A stretch of 64,000 bases of DNA from Allorhizobium ampelinum S4 (GTDB lineage: Bacteria; Pseudomonadota; Alphaproteobacteria; Rhizobiales; Rhizobiaceae): the NCBI RefSeq assembly GCF_000016285.1, contig NC_011989.1, forward strand, positions 871,001-935,000, given 5' to 3'. How positions within the stretch are numbered: the first letter of the stretch is position 1; every line of letters starts with the position of its first letter. Shown piece by piece: positions 19,102-28,955 of the stretch. The position numbers and the translations under genes are program-made. The notes under the pieces were generated by a model that was not told the DNA's origin, ran no database searches, and saw nothing but the letters and a program-made list of their open reading frames with translations.

Positions 19102-20865
19102 TCAGGTCATCCACATATCTGTTTGGGTCATCAGAGACAGCCGGTCGGTGTGGTAATCAATGTGCATCTGGTGATGATTGTTGCGCATGGCGGCCAGAAT
19201 GGCCGAGGCAATGGCTGGGGCTTGTGCAAAGCCGCCCGTATTGTGTCCGCCCACCAGAACCACGCAGCATGCCTTGGATTTGTAGGTCTCGAACAGGCCG
19301 AGACCGGAAGGTGTCCAGGGCCGCACGCAGTATTTCAGTGTTTCACGCAGGCTGCCTGCCTCGATCAAGCTCTGATATTGCTCAGGAAAACAGGTGGCAG
19401 CGGTATCGATCAGGCCGTCATAGATGGTATTGAGAAGGTCCTCGTCGATATTATTGGGGTTAAAGCCTGTAAAGCCATAGCCTGAGCCGATGATGGCGGC
19501 GCGTTCCCCTTGTTCGCCCCAGCCGATGGTGACATTGGCATCTTCCGTAACATGGTTCTTGCGCGCCAGTTTCAAGGAATTGCGCAGCAGGCCTTGCGGG
19601 TCGGGCAGCGAGAGCCACGCGCCCAGCACGCCGCAAATCTGGCGGTGCGAGGCGGTCTTTGCAATTGCCGCGCCTGCATAGACCCCCGGTGAGATCACCA
19701 GATTGCCGGTCACGCGCTCGCCGGTGGAGAGTACGACATGATCTACCTGACCATCAAAGCGGGTCGGCATGCTGGTCATCTCGGTATTCCACTCAAACAC
19801 GACCCCGCGACCCTCATACCGATCCAGCAAATTGGCCATGAAGCGATGCAGATTGAGGGTGAAACCCTGAACATAGACGCCCCCCGAAATTTCGCCAGCC
19901 TCAATGGCCCGGCGCAGGATGGGCTGCTCGGCGGCAATCTCGTCCAGAGAGGCATTTCTCAAGGTCGCGCCGATGCGGTCCTGGCGGCTTTTGGAGCGTT
20001 GAAAATGGGTGGCGTCCGAATAGACCCGCAGGATGTCGCGTTGCAGACCAGATGCGGCAAACAGCTCCGGCTCCCTGGCGATCCAGTCGTCCCAGAGGGG
20101 ATGGCTCTCCCGATTGAAGCGGAAGATCGAGTCGTTATAGTTTTCGGCCAGCCAGCCCGGAACACTCTCGAAAGAGGCGATCCAATCGCGCTCGGCCTCC
20201 TTGAGGCTGCTGGATGGCGCAACGTTCCAGCCGCGCTCGGTCACGGGCCGTGAAAATTGCCAGTTCATGTCACCATGGATGTTACGGCAATTGTAATTGT
20301 CCATTTCTGACAGGGTAAACATGCGCGCGTCGCCACCGCCCGCACTGCATCCCAGCGATCGCCAATCGGTCTTGCGGCGCGGATCGGGTCGGGCATCGAT
20401 GATCCGGACACTATAGCCTGCCTCAATGGCGTAATGGGCGGTGATCAGATTGACAATACCGGCACCGATGAATGTCACCTCTTCGCGCAGATCCGTATGG
20501 ACGCCCCCGCCGAACTGATCGTTGCAGATGCATTGTTCGGCATCCCTGAAGGCGGCGACCACGCTGGTCGCCGGGCCGAGAACGGTGATCTGGCTGGTTG
20601 CCAATTGCCGCTGCCAGGCCTTGTCGGTTCCAGCTTCGCCATAAACCGCGACATAGACGGGTTTGTTGGCGGCGCGCGACCATTCGGCCAGCACATCGGC
20701 GTCCACCCTGTCGGCGGTAACAATCACCGAGACGGGATTTTGCCGCAGGAAACGCGACAGGTGCCGAGGCCCCTTGCGGACCAGGTCATGGCGGAAGAGC
20801 AAGGTATCCGTGGCCAGATCCTCGAGGATCTCATTGTCCACGCGCGAAAGAAGAAGAACATTCAT
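19102..20865 (-). CDS. FAD-dependent oxidoreductase (DAO-type) with an extra N-terminal domain
   Basis: The protein has 587 residues. The FAD-binding beta-alpha-beta begins only at residue 131: VTFIGAGIVNLITAHYAIEAG, with GAGIVN at 134-139 and the ribose-binding acid in RIIDAR. The remainder has the layout of DadA/glycine-oxidase-like flavoenzymes, and a late GGHNTGGFAQAPAIA fits the C-terminal FAD contact. The first 130 residues form an alpha/beta region I do not recognise (LLLSRVD, VSVIVTADRVDADV, PVYVAVYGEAG). An amino acid or imino acid substrate is plausible because a LysE exporter and an aminotransferase lie directly upstream. Start at 20865 is the only good Met. Confidence 0.75.
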   Translation of the reverse strand: MNVLLLSRVDNEILEDLATDTLLFRHDLVRKGPRHLSRFLRQNPVSVIVTADRVDADVLAEWSRAANKPVYVAVYGEAGTDKAWQRQLATSQITVLGPATSVVAAFRDAEQCICNDQFGGGVHTDLREEVTFIGAGIVNLITAHYAIEAGYSVRIIDARPDPRRKTDWRSLGCSAGGGDARMFTLSEMDNYNCRNIHGDMNWQFSRPVTERGWNVAPSSSLKEAERDWIASFESVPGWLAENYNDSIFRFNRESHPLWDDWIAREPELFAASGLQRDILRVYSDATHFQRSKSRQDRIGATLRNASLDEIAAEQPILRRAIEAGEISGGVYVQGFTLNLHRFMANLLDRYEGRGVVFEWNTEMTSMPTRFDGQVDHVVLSTGERVTGNLVISPGVYAGAAIAKTASHRQICGVLGAWLSLPDPQGLLRNSLKLARKNHVTEDANVTIGWGEQGERAAIIGSGYGFTGFNPNNIDEDLLNTIYDGLIDTAATCFPEQYQSLIEAGSLRETLKYCVRPWTPSGLGLFETYKSKACCVVLVGGHNTGGFAQAPAIASAILAAMRNNHHQMHIDYHTDRLSLMTQTDMWMT

Positions 20866-20896
20866 GCTGGCCTCGGAGGGTTGGTGAGAAAAATGA

Positions 20897-21499
20897 TCAG
20901 TTCATGACGACATAGATCGCGGTGCCGATCAGCAGCGCGGCCATGGTGTAATTGAACACGCGCAGATAGGTCGGATTGGACAGAAGCGAGCGGATGCCGA
21001 CCCCGAAACTGGCCCAGAGCGATGAAGAGACGATGTTCACAGCTGTGCAGACGGTAAAAATCGCCACGCCGGAAGCAAGGATGGAGGTTCCGGTCGGCAT
21101 GAAGATCGACGCTGTTGTTGTCGCCTTGACCCATGCCTTCGGGTTGATGAATTGAAACGACGCCGCCTCAATAAAGGTCAGGGGCTGTGGCGCGGATTTG
21201 GCATTGGCAACCCTGGCGCCGATCAGCTTCAGGGAAAGATAGATCAGATAGGCAGCGCCCGCCCATTTCAGCAGGGTTTGCAGCGCCGGAAAATAGTCAA
21301 ACAGAATACCAAAGCCGACGCACAGCAAGAATGTCTGTACCGCGCAGCCCATGGCAATGCCCAGAATATGCGGGCCGGTGCGCGTGAAGCCGAAGTTGAC
21401 GCCCGACATCGTCAGCATGACGTTGTTGGGGCCGGGTGTGACGGACATTGTCCAGTAATAGAGGGCTAATGCCAGGTACGAAATTCCGAGAATAGTCAT
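20897..21499 (-). CDS. LysE/RhtB-family amino acid exporter
   Basis: The protein has 200 residues and about six helices. The N-terminal motif TPGPNNVMLTMSGVNFGFTRTGPHILG matches the family's 'PGP' signature, and FINPKAW is the second conserved loop. These proteins export amino acids or their analogues from the cytoplasm. It lies 31 bp upstream of the FAD oxidoreductase and 66 bp downstream of the aminotransferase on the same strand, so the product or substrate of those enzymes is the likely cargo. The start at 21499 is preceded by GGAAAAATC. Confidence 0.88.
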   Translation of the reverse strand: MTILGISYLALALYYWTMSVTPGPNNVMLTMSGVNFGFTRTGPHILGIAMGCAVQTFLLCVGFGILFDYFPALQTLLKWAGAAYLIYLSLKLIGARVANAKSAPQPLTFIEAASFQFINPKAWVKATTTASIFMPTGTSILASGVAIFTVCTAVNIVSSSLWASFGVGIRSLLSNPTYLRVFNYTMAALLIGTAIYVVMN

Positions 21500-21565
21500 G
21501 ATTTTTCCAATCGCGGAGCTTCGCTGAAGCCGCGTTTACAGTGCTCGATAAAAATGGGTGTCGAA

Positions 21566-23364
<1,799 letters not shown>

Positions 23365-23675
23365 TGCAATATATCTCTTCTATGGGTAAATTCTGATTCT
23401 GAGTATTTATCTCATATATCGATGATGATGATTACATTTATGTAGTATTACAGATTTCAATTTGTTTTTAATGCTTCAAAAATAAAGCAAAAAATACGTT
23501 GCAGATTAATTATGATTTCATTTGAAAACTGTCAATGCAATTTATGGGTTATATAAAATATTTTTCACCTTTTATATGTGACCATTTTTTGTGCCTCCAT
23601 CCATGCCGGGGCTGGCTCTCGCGTTCGTGTCATTGTATCCCTGTGCGCCAATCAACCGGAATGCGGACCCGATCT
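23365..23675. other. AT-rich divergent spacer between the cyclotransferase-like gene and thrB
   Basis: About 310 bp without a supported gene. The first 210 bp are conspicuously AT-rich for this window (runs such as TTTGTTTTTAATG and ATGATGATGATTAC). The spacer must hold the promoters of both divergent genes. I see no clear operator. Confidence 0.5.
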
Positions 23676-24641
23676 GTGGCAGTTTATACCGACATCAACG
23701 AGGTCGACCTCAAAGACTTCCTCGCACACTATGACACTGGCGAACTCCTGTCCTTCAAGGGCATTGCCGAGGGCGTGGAAAATTCCAATTTCCTGCTGCA
23801 TACGACCAAAGGTGCGTTGATCCTTACGCTCTATGAAAAGCGCGTGGAGAAAGATGACCTGCCGTTTTTCCTAGGGTTGATGCATCACCTCTCTGCCAAG
23901 GGTCTCAATTGCCCGCTGCCGCTGCCGCGCAAGGATGGCGCTTTGCTGGGCGAATTGTCCGGACGCCCTGCGGCGCTGATTTCCTTTCTGGAAGGCATGT
24001 GGCTTCGCAAGCCGGAAACCCAGCATTGCCGGGCGGTGGGCGAGGCCTTGGCGACGATGCATCTTGCGGCAGAGGGATTTGCGCTGAGGCGCGACAATGC
24101 GCTGGATCTTGCTGGCTGGCAGGCGCTGTGGCCAAAGGCGCGCGCCCGCGCCGATGAGGTCTCTCCCGGCCTTAAGGCGGAAATCGATGCCGAGTTGGTG
24201 CATCTGGCCGGGCAATGGCCGAAGGATCTTCCCGCAGGCGTTATCCATGCCGATCTGTTTCCCGACAATGTCTTCTTCCTTGGCGACCAATTGTCAGGAC
24301 TGATCGACTTCTATTTCGCCTGCAACGACTTTCTGGCCTATGACCTGTCGATCTGCCTGAATGCCTGGTGCTTCGAAAAGGACGGCAGCTATAATATCAC
24401 CAAGGGCAAAGCGATGATCGACGGTTATCTCGCGGTTCGCTCCCTGTCCCCGGCCGAGGTTGCCGCCATGCCGGTTCTGTGCCGCGGCTCAGCGCTGCGC
24501 TTTCTGCTGACCCGGCTTTACGACTGGCTGACCACGCCGGAAGGCGCCATGGTGGTGAAGAAGGAGCCGCTGGAATATCTGCGCAAGCTGCGCTTCCACC
24601 AAGCGGTCGAGACCGCTGCCGAATACGGGTGGCCGCAATGA
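23676..24641 (+). CDS. thrB: Homoserine kinase
   Basis: From GTG at 23676 the protein has 321 residues and starts (M)[21 protein letters not shown], the standard beginning of rhizobial Thr[27 protein letters not shown] (catalytic loop) and [10 protein letters not shown] (metal-binding Asp) place it in the aminoglycoside-phosphotransferase-like fold used by alphaproteobacterial homoserine kinases, unrelated to the GHMP type of E. coli. It phosphorylates homoserine for threonine synthesis; thrC is at 37.5-38.9 kb in this window. ATG at 23661 is the alternative start. Its last bases overlap rnhA (ATGA). Confidence 0.93.
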   Translation: MAVYTDINEVDLKDFLAHYDTGELLSFKGIAEGVENSNFLLHTTKGALILTLYEKRVEKDDLPFFLGLMHHLSAKGLNCPLPLPRKDGALLGELSGRPAALISFLEGMWLRKPETQHCRAVGEALATMHLAAEGFALRRDNALDLAGWQALWPKARARADEVSPGLKAEIDAELVHLAGQWPKDLPAGVIHADLFPDNVFFLGDQLSGLIDFYFACNDFLAYDLSICLNAWCFEKDGSYNITKGKAMIDGYLAVRSLSPAEVAAMPVLCRGSALRFLLTRLYDWLTTPEGAMVVKKEPLEYLRKLRFHQAVETAAEYGWPQ

Positions 24642-25102
24642 AACATGTCGACATCTTCACCGATGGCGCCTGTTCCGGTAATCCGGGTCCGGGCGGCTGG
24701 GGCGCGGTTCTGCGCTACGGCGAGGTAGAAAAAGATCTCTGCGGCGGCGAGGCGGATACCACCAACAACCGTATGGAATTGCTGGCGGCGATCACCGCGC
24801 TGAACACGCTGAAGACCCCATGCGAGGTCGATCTGCATACCGACAGCAAATATGTGATGGACGGCATTTCCAAATGGATCTTCGGCTGGAAGAAAAACGG
24901 CTGGAAGACCGCTGACAAGAAGCCGGTGAAAAACGGCGAGCTGTGGCAACAGCTCGACGCCGCCAACCAGCGTCACAAGGTCACTTGGCACTGGGTCAAG
25001 GGCCATGCCGGTCATCCCGAAAACGAACGGGCCGATGAACTGGCCCGCAAGGGCATGGAACCCTTCAAAAAGGGCGGTGCAGGCTCGAAGCCAATCTTAT
25101 AA
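24638..25102 (+). CDS. rnhA: Ribonuclease HI
   Basis: The protein has 154 residues. The carboxylate tetrad is Asp9 (IFTDGAC), Glu47 (NRMELLA), Asp69 (HTDSKYV) and Asp133 (NERADELA), with the substrate-handle region [21 protein letters not shown] and the conserved His in KGHAGH. It removes RNA from RNA-DNA hybrids during replication and R-loop repair. Its ATG overlaps the thrB stop by 4 nt, so translation is coupled. Confidence 0.97.
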   Translation: MKHVDIFTDGACSGNPGPGGWGAVLRYGEVEKDLCGGEADTTNNRMELLAAITALNTLKTPCEVDLHTDSKYVMDGISKWIFGWKKNGWKTADKKPVKNGELWQQLDAANQRHKVTWHWVKGHAGHPENERADELARKGMEPFKKGGAGSKPIL

Positions 25103-25128
25103 TCGCACAATCCCACAAGGAGTTACCG

Positions 25129-25437
25129 ATGATCTATCACTGCGTTTTTCTGCGGTTCAAGTCGGCGGTCTCTGACGCTGAGAAACAGTCGATCTATGAT
25201 GCCATCAGTGCATTGAAGGAGGTTGTGCCGGGTATGCTGGAGGTCCGCGCCGGTCAGAATGTGTCGCCGGAAGGTTTGAATGGCGGCTTTGTCGATGGGT
25301 TCATCGTCCGTTTCGAAGACGCCACGGTGCGCGATTATTATCTGAAACATCCCGATCATATCGCGGTTGGCGACCGTATCGTCGCCGCGACGGATGGCGG
25401 GTTGTCTGGCATCCTGGTCTTCGACCTCGAGGCATAA
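25129..25437 (+). CDS. Stress-responsive alpha/beta-barrel (Dabb) domain protein
   Basis: The protein has 102 residues. It opens MIYHCVFLRFKSAVSDAEKQSIYDAISALKEVVPGMLEVRAGQN and contains YLKHPDHIAV, matching the Dabb dimeric ferredoxin-like fold. Members range from stress proteins to small cyclases and lyases; no catalytic residue can be assigned. AAGGAG precedes the ATG by seven bases. It follows rnhA after 26 bp and probably shares the thrB transcript. Confidence 0.87.
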   Translation: MIYHCVFLRFKSAVSDAEKQSIYDAISALKEVVPGMLEVRAGQNVSPEGLNGGFVDGFIVRFEDATVRDYYLKHPDHIAVGDRIVAATDGGLSGILVFDLEA

Positions 25438-25479
25438 AAAGTGGCCGTCCCGGCAGGTGTAGGGTTGATCGGGGCGGCC
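25437..25479 (-). terminator. Terminator of the metal ABC operon
   Basis: Arms GGCCGTCCC (25443-25451) and GGGGCGGCC (25471-25479) pair with one wobble. On the minus strand the hairpin is followed by a short spacer and TTTTT (complement of 25437-25441), at the right place for the operon ending at 25502. It may also serve the convergent Dabb gene. Confidence 0.5.
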
Positions 25480-25501
25480 CTATCAGGCTGATTGTGAGGG
25501 A

Positions 25502-26398
25502 TCAGCTTGATTTGCGCATGGCATCGGCCAGCTTGTCGACATTGTAGCGGAACATTTTCTCATAGCTCGAAGCCGGGCCCTTGGGCTTGGACAGAGCTTC
25601 CACATAAAGCTCACCCCCGGATGTCGCGCCGGTTGCCTTGGCGATCTGCTTGACGAGACGCGGATCGTTGGAGTTTTCGAAGAAATAGCTCTTCACATGC
25701 TCGGTCTTGATCTGCTCGATCAGTTTGGCGACATCGGCGGCAGAGGCTTCGCTTTCGGTGGAAAGACCGAGTGGCGACAGGAAGCTGATTTTGTATTCGC
25801 GGCCCAGATACCCGAAGGCGTCGTGGCTGGTGAGGATCTTGCGCTCCGATTCAGGGATGTTGTCAAACTTGGCATGAGCATAGGCATTCATGTCTTCAAG
25901 CTTTTTCGTGTAGGCGCTCGCATTGGCCTTGAAGGCTTCGGCATCGGCGGGATCGGCAGCAGTCAGCGCCTTTTCGATATTGGCGACCCAGACCTTCACA
26001 TTGACCGGGCTGTTCCACACATGCGGATCGGTCACGGTCTTGCCATCCTCTTCCATGGTGCGGGTGTTGATGCCCTCGGAAGCGACGACCGGCTTGCCCT
26101 TGTAGCCGGAGGCGGTGATCAGCCGGTCCATCCAGCCTTCCAGGCCTTCACCGGACACGAATGTCACATCGGCGGCCTTCAGAGCCTTGGCATTGGCTGG
26201 CGACGGCTCGAATTCATGGGGGTCGCCATCGGGGCCAACCAGGCTGGAGACGGTGACATGATCGCCGCCAACCTGTTTGACGACATCGGCCAACACAGTG
26301 AAGGACGCGACAACCTTCAGTGTGTCGGCAAAGGCTGGTGCGGTAGACAGCACCATCAGCAGTGGCAGGGCTGCGGACAATAACAGTTTACGGTTCAT
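25502..26398 (-). CDS. Metal (zinc-type) ABC transporter substrate-binding protein
   Basis: The protein has 298 residues with a signal peptide (cleavage near AFA-DT, residue 24). It is a cluster A-I/TroA-like receptor with candidate ligands His61 (GDPHEFEPS), His126 (DPHVWNS) and His192 (LTSHDAFGY), plus an acidic residue in ENSNDPRL or later. Three histidines are usual for zinc receptors such as ZnuA and AztC, whereas manganese receptors have Glu at the third position, so zinc is favoured. The His-rich loop of ZnuA is missing. It lies 15 bp after the permease gene on the same strand. Manganese cannot be ruled out. Confidence 0.87.
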   Translation of the reverse strand: MNRKLLLSAALPLLMVLSTAPAFADTLKVVASFTVLADVVKQVGGDHVTVSSLVGPDGDPHEFEPSPANAKALKAADVTFVSGEGLEGWMDRLITASGYKGKPVVASEGINTRTMEEDGKTVTDPHVWNSPVNVKVWVANIEKALTAADPADAEAFKANASAYTKKLEDMNAYAHAKFDNIPESERKILTSHDAFGYLGREYKISFLSPLGLSTESEASAADVAKLIEQIKTEHVKSYFFENSNDPRLVKQIAKATGATSGGELYVEALSKPKGPASSYEKMFRYNVDKLADAMRKSS

Positions 26399-26413
26399 AA
26401 TGATCTCCTGTGA

Positions 26414-27286
26414 TCAGGCTTTCAGATGGGAACTTGGAAGAAACCGCCGGAACACACCGGAGGGCGCAAACAGAATGGACAGGCCGTAAAACAGCGCCGC
26501 GACCAGGATGATCGTCGGCCCGGAGGCCAGTTCCAGATGGTAGGAGGCAATCAGGCCGAGATAGCTGGCGACGATGCCGCTTGCCGCTGCCACCACCATC
26601 ATGCCGGGCAGGCTGCGGCACCAGAGCTGGGCAATGGCGGCAGGAAGCATCATCAATCCTACGGCCATCAACGTGCCGAGCGCCTGGAAACTGGCGACCA
26701 GATTGAGCACGACGAGAAACAGGAACAGGAAATGATAGACCGGTCCACGACCGCCGACGGCCCGCAGGAAGCCGGGGTCGAGGCACTCGGTCACCAGTGG
26801 CCGGTAGATGACGGCCAGTGCCAGTAGGGAGAAAGAGGCAATGGCGCCGATCTGCACCAGCGCATCATTGTCGATGGCCAGGATCGTCCCGAACAGCACA
26901 TGCAAAAGATCGATGTTGGAACCGCGCAGCGACACGATCAGCACGCCCAGTGCCAGGGATGTCAGGTAAAAACTGGCAAAGCTGGCATCCTCCTGCAACA
27001 CGGTCGATCGGGTGACAAAGCCTGATAGTAGCGCCACGGAGAGACCGGCCACCAGCCCGCCCAGTCCCATGGCGGTTAGCGACAGGGACCCGGCGATCAG
27101 GTAGCCGATCGCAGCTCCGGGCAGCACCGCATGGCTCATGGCATCACCAACCAGGCTCATGCGCCGCAGCATCAGAAACACGCCGATCGGGCCGGAGCCG
27201 AGACCGAGGCAGAGGGAGGCGACCAGCGCCCGGCGCATGAAGCCGTAATCGGCAAATGGCGCGATCAGCAGATCGTAAGCGGTCAT
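26414..27286 (-). CDS. Metal ABC transporter permease
   Basis: The protein has 290 residues and 8-9 helices, of the ZnuB/MntB/TroC family (ABC-3). LMLRRMSLVGDAMSHAVLPGAAIGYLIAG at the N-terminus is its typical cytoplasmic coupling region. ATG at 27286 overlaps the stop of the ATPase gene by 4 nt (ATGA), indicating translational coupling. It forms the channel through the inner membrane for the receptor encoded next. Confidence 0.92.
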   Translation of the reverse strand: MTAYDLLIAPFADYGFMRRALVASLCLGLGSGPIGVFLMLRRMSLVGDAMSHAVLPGAAIGYLIAGSLSLTAMGLGGLVAGLSVALLSGFVTRSTVLQEDASFASFYLTSLALGVLIVSLRGSNIDLLHVLFGTILAIDNDALVQIGAIASFSLLALAVIYRPLVTECLDPGFLRAVGGRGPVYHFLFLFLVVLNLVASFQALGTLMAVGLMMLPAAIAQLWCRSLPGMMVVAAASGIVASYLGLIASYHLELASGPTIILVAALFYGLSILFAPSGVFRRFLPSSHLKA

Positions 27287-28062
27287 GCGGCAGGCCTTGA
27301 TGTTTTCTGATCTGCCGGGCGGCAAACCTCGGCATCCTCGTCCCAGCGCTCAGCCATGGCGCGGGCCTTGAGCAGATTGGCAGACGACAGGGCGTCCTGG
27401 GTCGGACCCCAGCTGACCAGTTCGCGGGCGAGAAGCAAAGTCTCGGGGAAATGGCTGCGCACCTGGTCGAAATCATGCAGGACCGCAACCACCGTGCGGC
27501 CATCGCCGTGCCAGCCGCGGATAATGTCAATCAGGTCGCGGGTGGTGCGGGCATCGATAGCGGTGAAAGGCTCGTCCAGCAGGATCACCTTGGCATCCTG
27601 CAATAACAGCCGGGCAAACAGCACCCGCTGGAACTGGCCGGCGGAGAGCGCGCCGATATGGCGCTTCTCAAATCCTTCCAGCCCGACCATCGCCAGGGCT
27701 TGGCCAGCTTTGTCCATGTCGGATCGGGCGATGCGGCCAAAAGCGCCACTGTTACGCCAGGCGCCGAGCAGCACGGTGTCCAATACGCTGATTGGAAATC
27801 GGCGGTTGATGTCGGCGGCCTGCGGCAGATAGCCGAAATCTGTGCGTTTCAGGGTATGCTCCACCGTGCCTTCGGCGGGGCGCAATTCGCCAATGATCGC
27901 CTTCAGCAGGGTGGATTTTCCTGCCCCATTCGGCCCGGCAATCGCCGTCAGGCTGCCGGTCTCGATCACGCCGTTGACGTGATGTACAGCCGGATGCCGG
28001 TCATAGGCGACGGTCAGATTGGTGAGCCGGATCACAGGATTGCTCGTTGCAGGATAGGTCAT
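27283..28062 (-). CDS. Metal ABC transporter ATP-binding protein
   Basis: The protein has 259 residues. Walker A is GPNGAGKST at 43-51, the ABC signature LSAGQFQRVLFAR follows, and Walker B with the catalytic Glu is VILLDEPF. The H-loop is in VVAVLHDFDQV. The tail after the H-loop (ARAMAERWDEDAEVCR...) resembles zinc-importer ATPases. ATG at 28062 overlaps the stop codon of a 41-codon frame directly upstream (see 28059-28184). The gene, permease and receptor form one operon reading leftward. Confidence 0.93.
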   Translation of the reverse strand: MTYPATSNPVIRLTNLTVAYDRHPAVHHVNGVIETGSLTAIAGPNGAGKSTLLKAIIGELRPAEGTVEHTLKRTDFGYLPQAADINRRFPISVLDTVLLGAWRNSGAFGRIARSDMDKAGQALAMVGLEGFEKRHIGALSAGQFQRVLFARLLLQDAKVILLDEPFTAIDARTTRDLIDIIRGWHGDGRTVVAVLHDFDQVRSHFPETLLLARELVSWGPTQDALSSANLLKARAMAERWDEDAEVCRPADQKTSRPAA

Positions 28063-28184
28063 GGCAGGGCCACCGCCCATTGGATGGCAAGCCAGGTCAG
28101 GCCAATCAGCGCCAAAGCAAAACCCAGCCGCATAACGGCGGACCGTGCCAGCAAACTGGGAAAGATGGGATCTTCGTCCTGCAA
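28059..28184 (-). CDS. Putative 41-residue membrane protein heading the metal ABC operon
   Basis: A TTG at 28184, eight bases after GGAG (28196-28193), opens a 41-codon frame whose stop overlaps the ATPase start by 4 nt (ATGA). The peptide has a short acidic head (QDEDPIF), a basic segment (ARSAVMR) and one hydrophobic helix (LGFALALIGLTWLAIQWAVAL). The same ATGA arrangement joins ATPase and permease, so the frame looks like the true first cistron. I recognise no family. A role as a small regulator or accessory subunit of the transporter is inference. A GTG three codons earlier lacks space for a ribosome site. Confidence 0.45.
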   Translation of the reverse strand: MQDEDPIFPSLLARSAVMRLGFALALIGLTWLAIQWAVALP

Positions 28185-28204
28185 GGCCTGCACTCCGATC
28201 GTGG

Positions 28205-28233
28205 ATTATATGTAATAACGTTACGTGTAACGA
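28205..28233 (-). promoter_or_regulatory. Promoter and candidate metal-regulator operator of the ABC operon
   Basis: On the minus strand a perfect -10, TATAAT, lies at 28210-28205, with a weak -35 (TCGTTA, 28233-28228) 17 bp away. The perfect palindrome CGTTACGTGTAACG (28219-28232) covers the spacer and -35, where a repressor would block polymerase. A second, overlapping imperfect repeat is GTAATAACGTTAC. A Zur-type repressor is the natural guess for a zinc importer, but the match to a Zur consensus is not established. Confidence 0.55.
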
Positions 28234-28309
28234 TATAACAATAATGGCAAATCGATGGCAAGTGTTCTCCGCGGATGTGGAAGCCTTGTCCTGAACTATC
28301 GGCACTCAT

Positions 28310-28338
28310 AAAAAAACCCGGAAGCATGAGCCTCCGGG
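28310..28338 (-). terminator. Rho-independent terminator of the peroxiredoxin gene
   Basis: On the minus strand CCCGGAGGC and GCTTCCGGG pair around a TCAT loop (one internal mismatch), followed by seven T residues (complement of 28310-28316). It sits about 60 bp after the peroxiredoxin stop. Confidence 0.85.
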
Positions 28339-28399
28339 GTCTTTGTCTTGATGGAACGCTAAAAGACAGCTTTCCAGAAAACCGGTGAAAAGAGAAAGC

Positions 28400-28885
28400 T
28401 TACAGCCGTTCCAGCATGGCTTCAGCCGAGGAAACCGTGGCCTGGCCGGGATTTTCCTCGATATCGAGGCTTTTCACCACGCCATTTTCCACCAGCATGG
28501 AATAGCGCTTGGAACGCACGCCGAGTGCGCCCGCCGACAGGTCCATGTCGAGACCGAGCGCCTTGGAGAAGCTTGCATCCCAATCGGCGAGGAAGTGGAT
28601 CTTGCCCATGCCGCCACTATGCTGCGCCCAGGCGCCCATGACATGCCAGTCATTGACGGAGAGGACGGCGATCTCATCGACGCCCTTGGCCAGCAGCGCA
28701 TCGCGGTGCTCCAGATAGCCGGGCAGATGGTTCAGCGTGCAGGTCGGGGTGAAGGCACCGGGTACGGCAAACAGCACGACCTTCTTGTCCTTGAACAGGT
28801 CTTCGGTGCTGATCTCGACCGGGCCGTCGGCGGTTTTTTCCTTGAATGTTGCCGCTGGAACCGTATCGCCAATTGCAATCGTCAT
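28400..28885 (-). CDS. Peroxiredoxin, Prx5 type
   Basis: The protein has 161 residues. The peroxidatic Cys is Cys49 in the motif PGAFTPTCT (42-50), which is characteristic of Prx5/hybrid Prx enzymes. No other Cys occurs, so it works as a 1-Cys enzyme that needs an external thiol such as glutaredoxin or glutathione. It reduces hydrogen peroxide and alkyl hydroperoxides in the cytoplasm. ATG at 28885 follows GAGGAGAGA; a GTG or ATG slightly upstream is less likely. A clear terminator follows, so it is a single-gene unit. Confidence 0.93.
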   Translation of the reverse strand: MTIAIGDTVPAATFKEKTADGPVEISTEDLFKDKKVVLFAVPGAFTPTCTLNHLPGYLEHRDALLAKGVDEIAVLSVNDWHVMGAWAQHSGGMGKIHFLADWDASFSKALGLDMDLSAGALGVRSKRYSMLVENGVVKSLDIEENPGQATVSSAEAMLERL

Positions 28886-28955
28886 GAAATCTCTCCTCAT
28901 TGTGCTTGATGCTCAGTCTGTTCCAAAAGCGCAGCCCGCCAGCGGCCATTGACTG

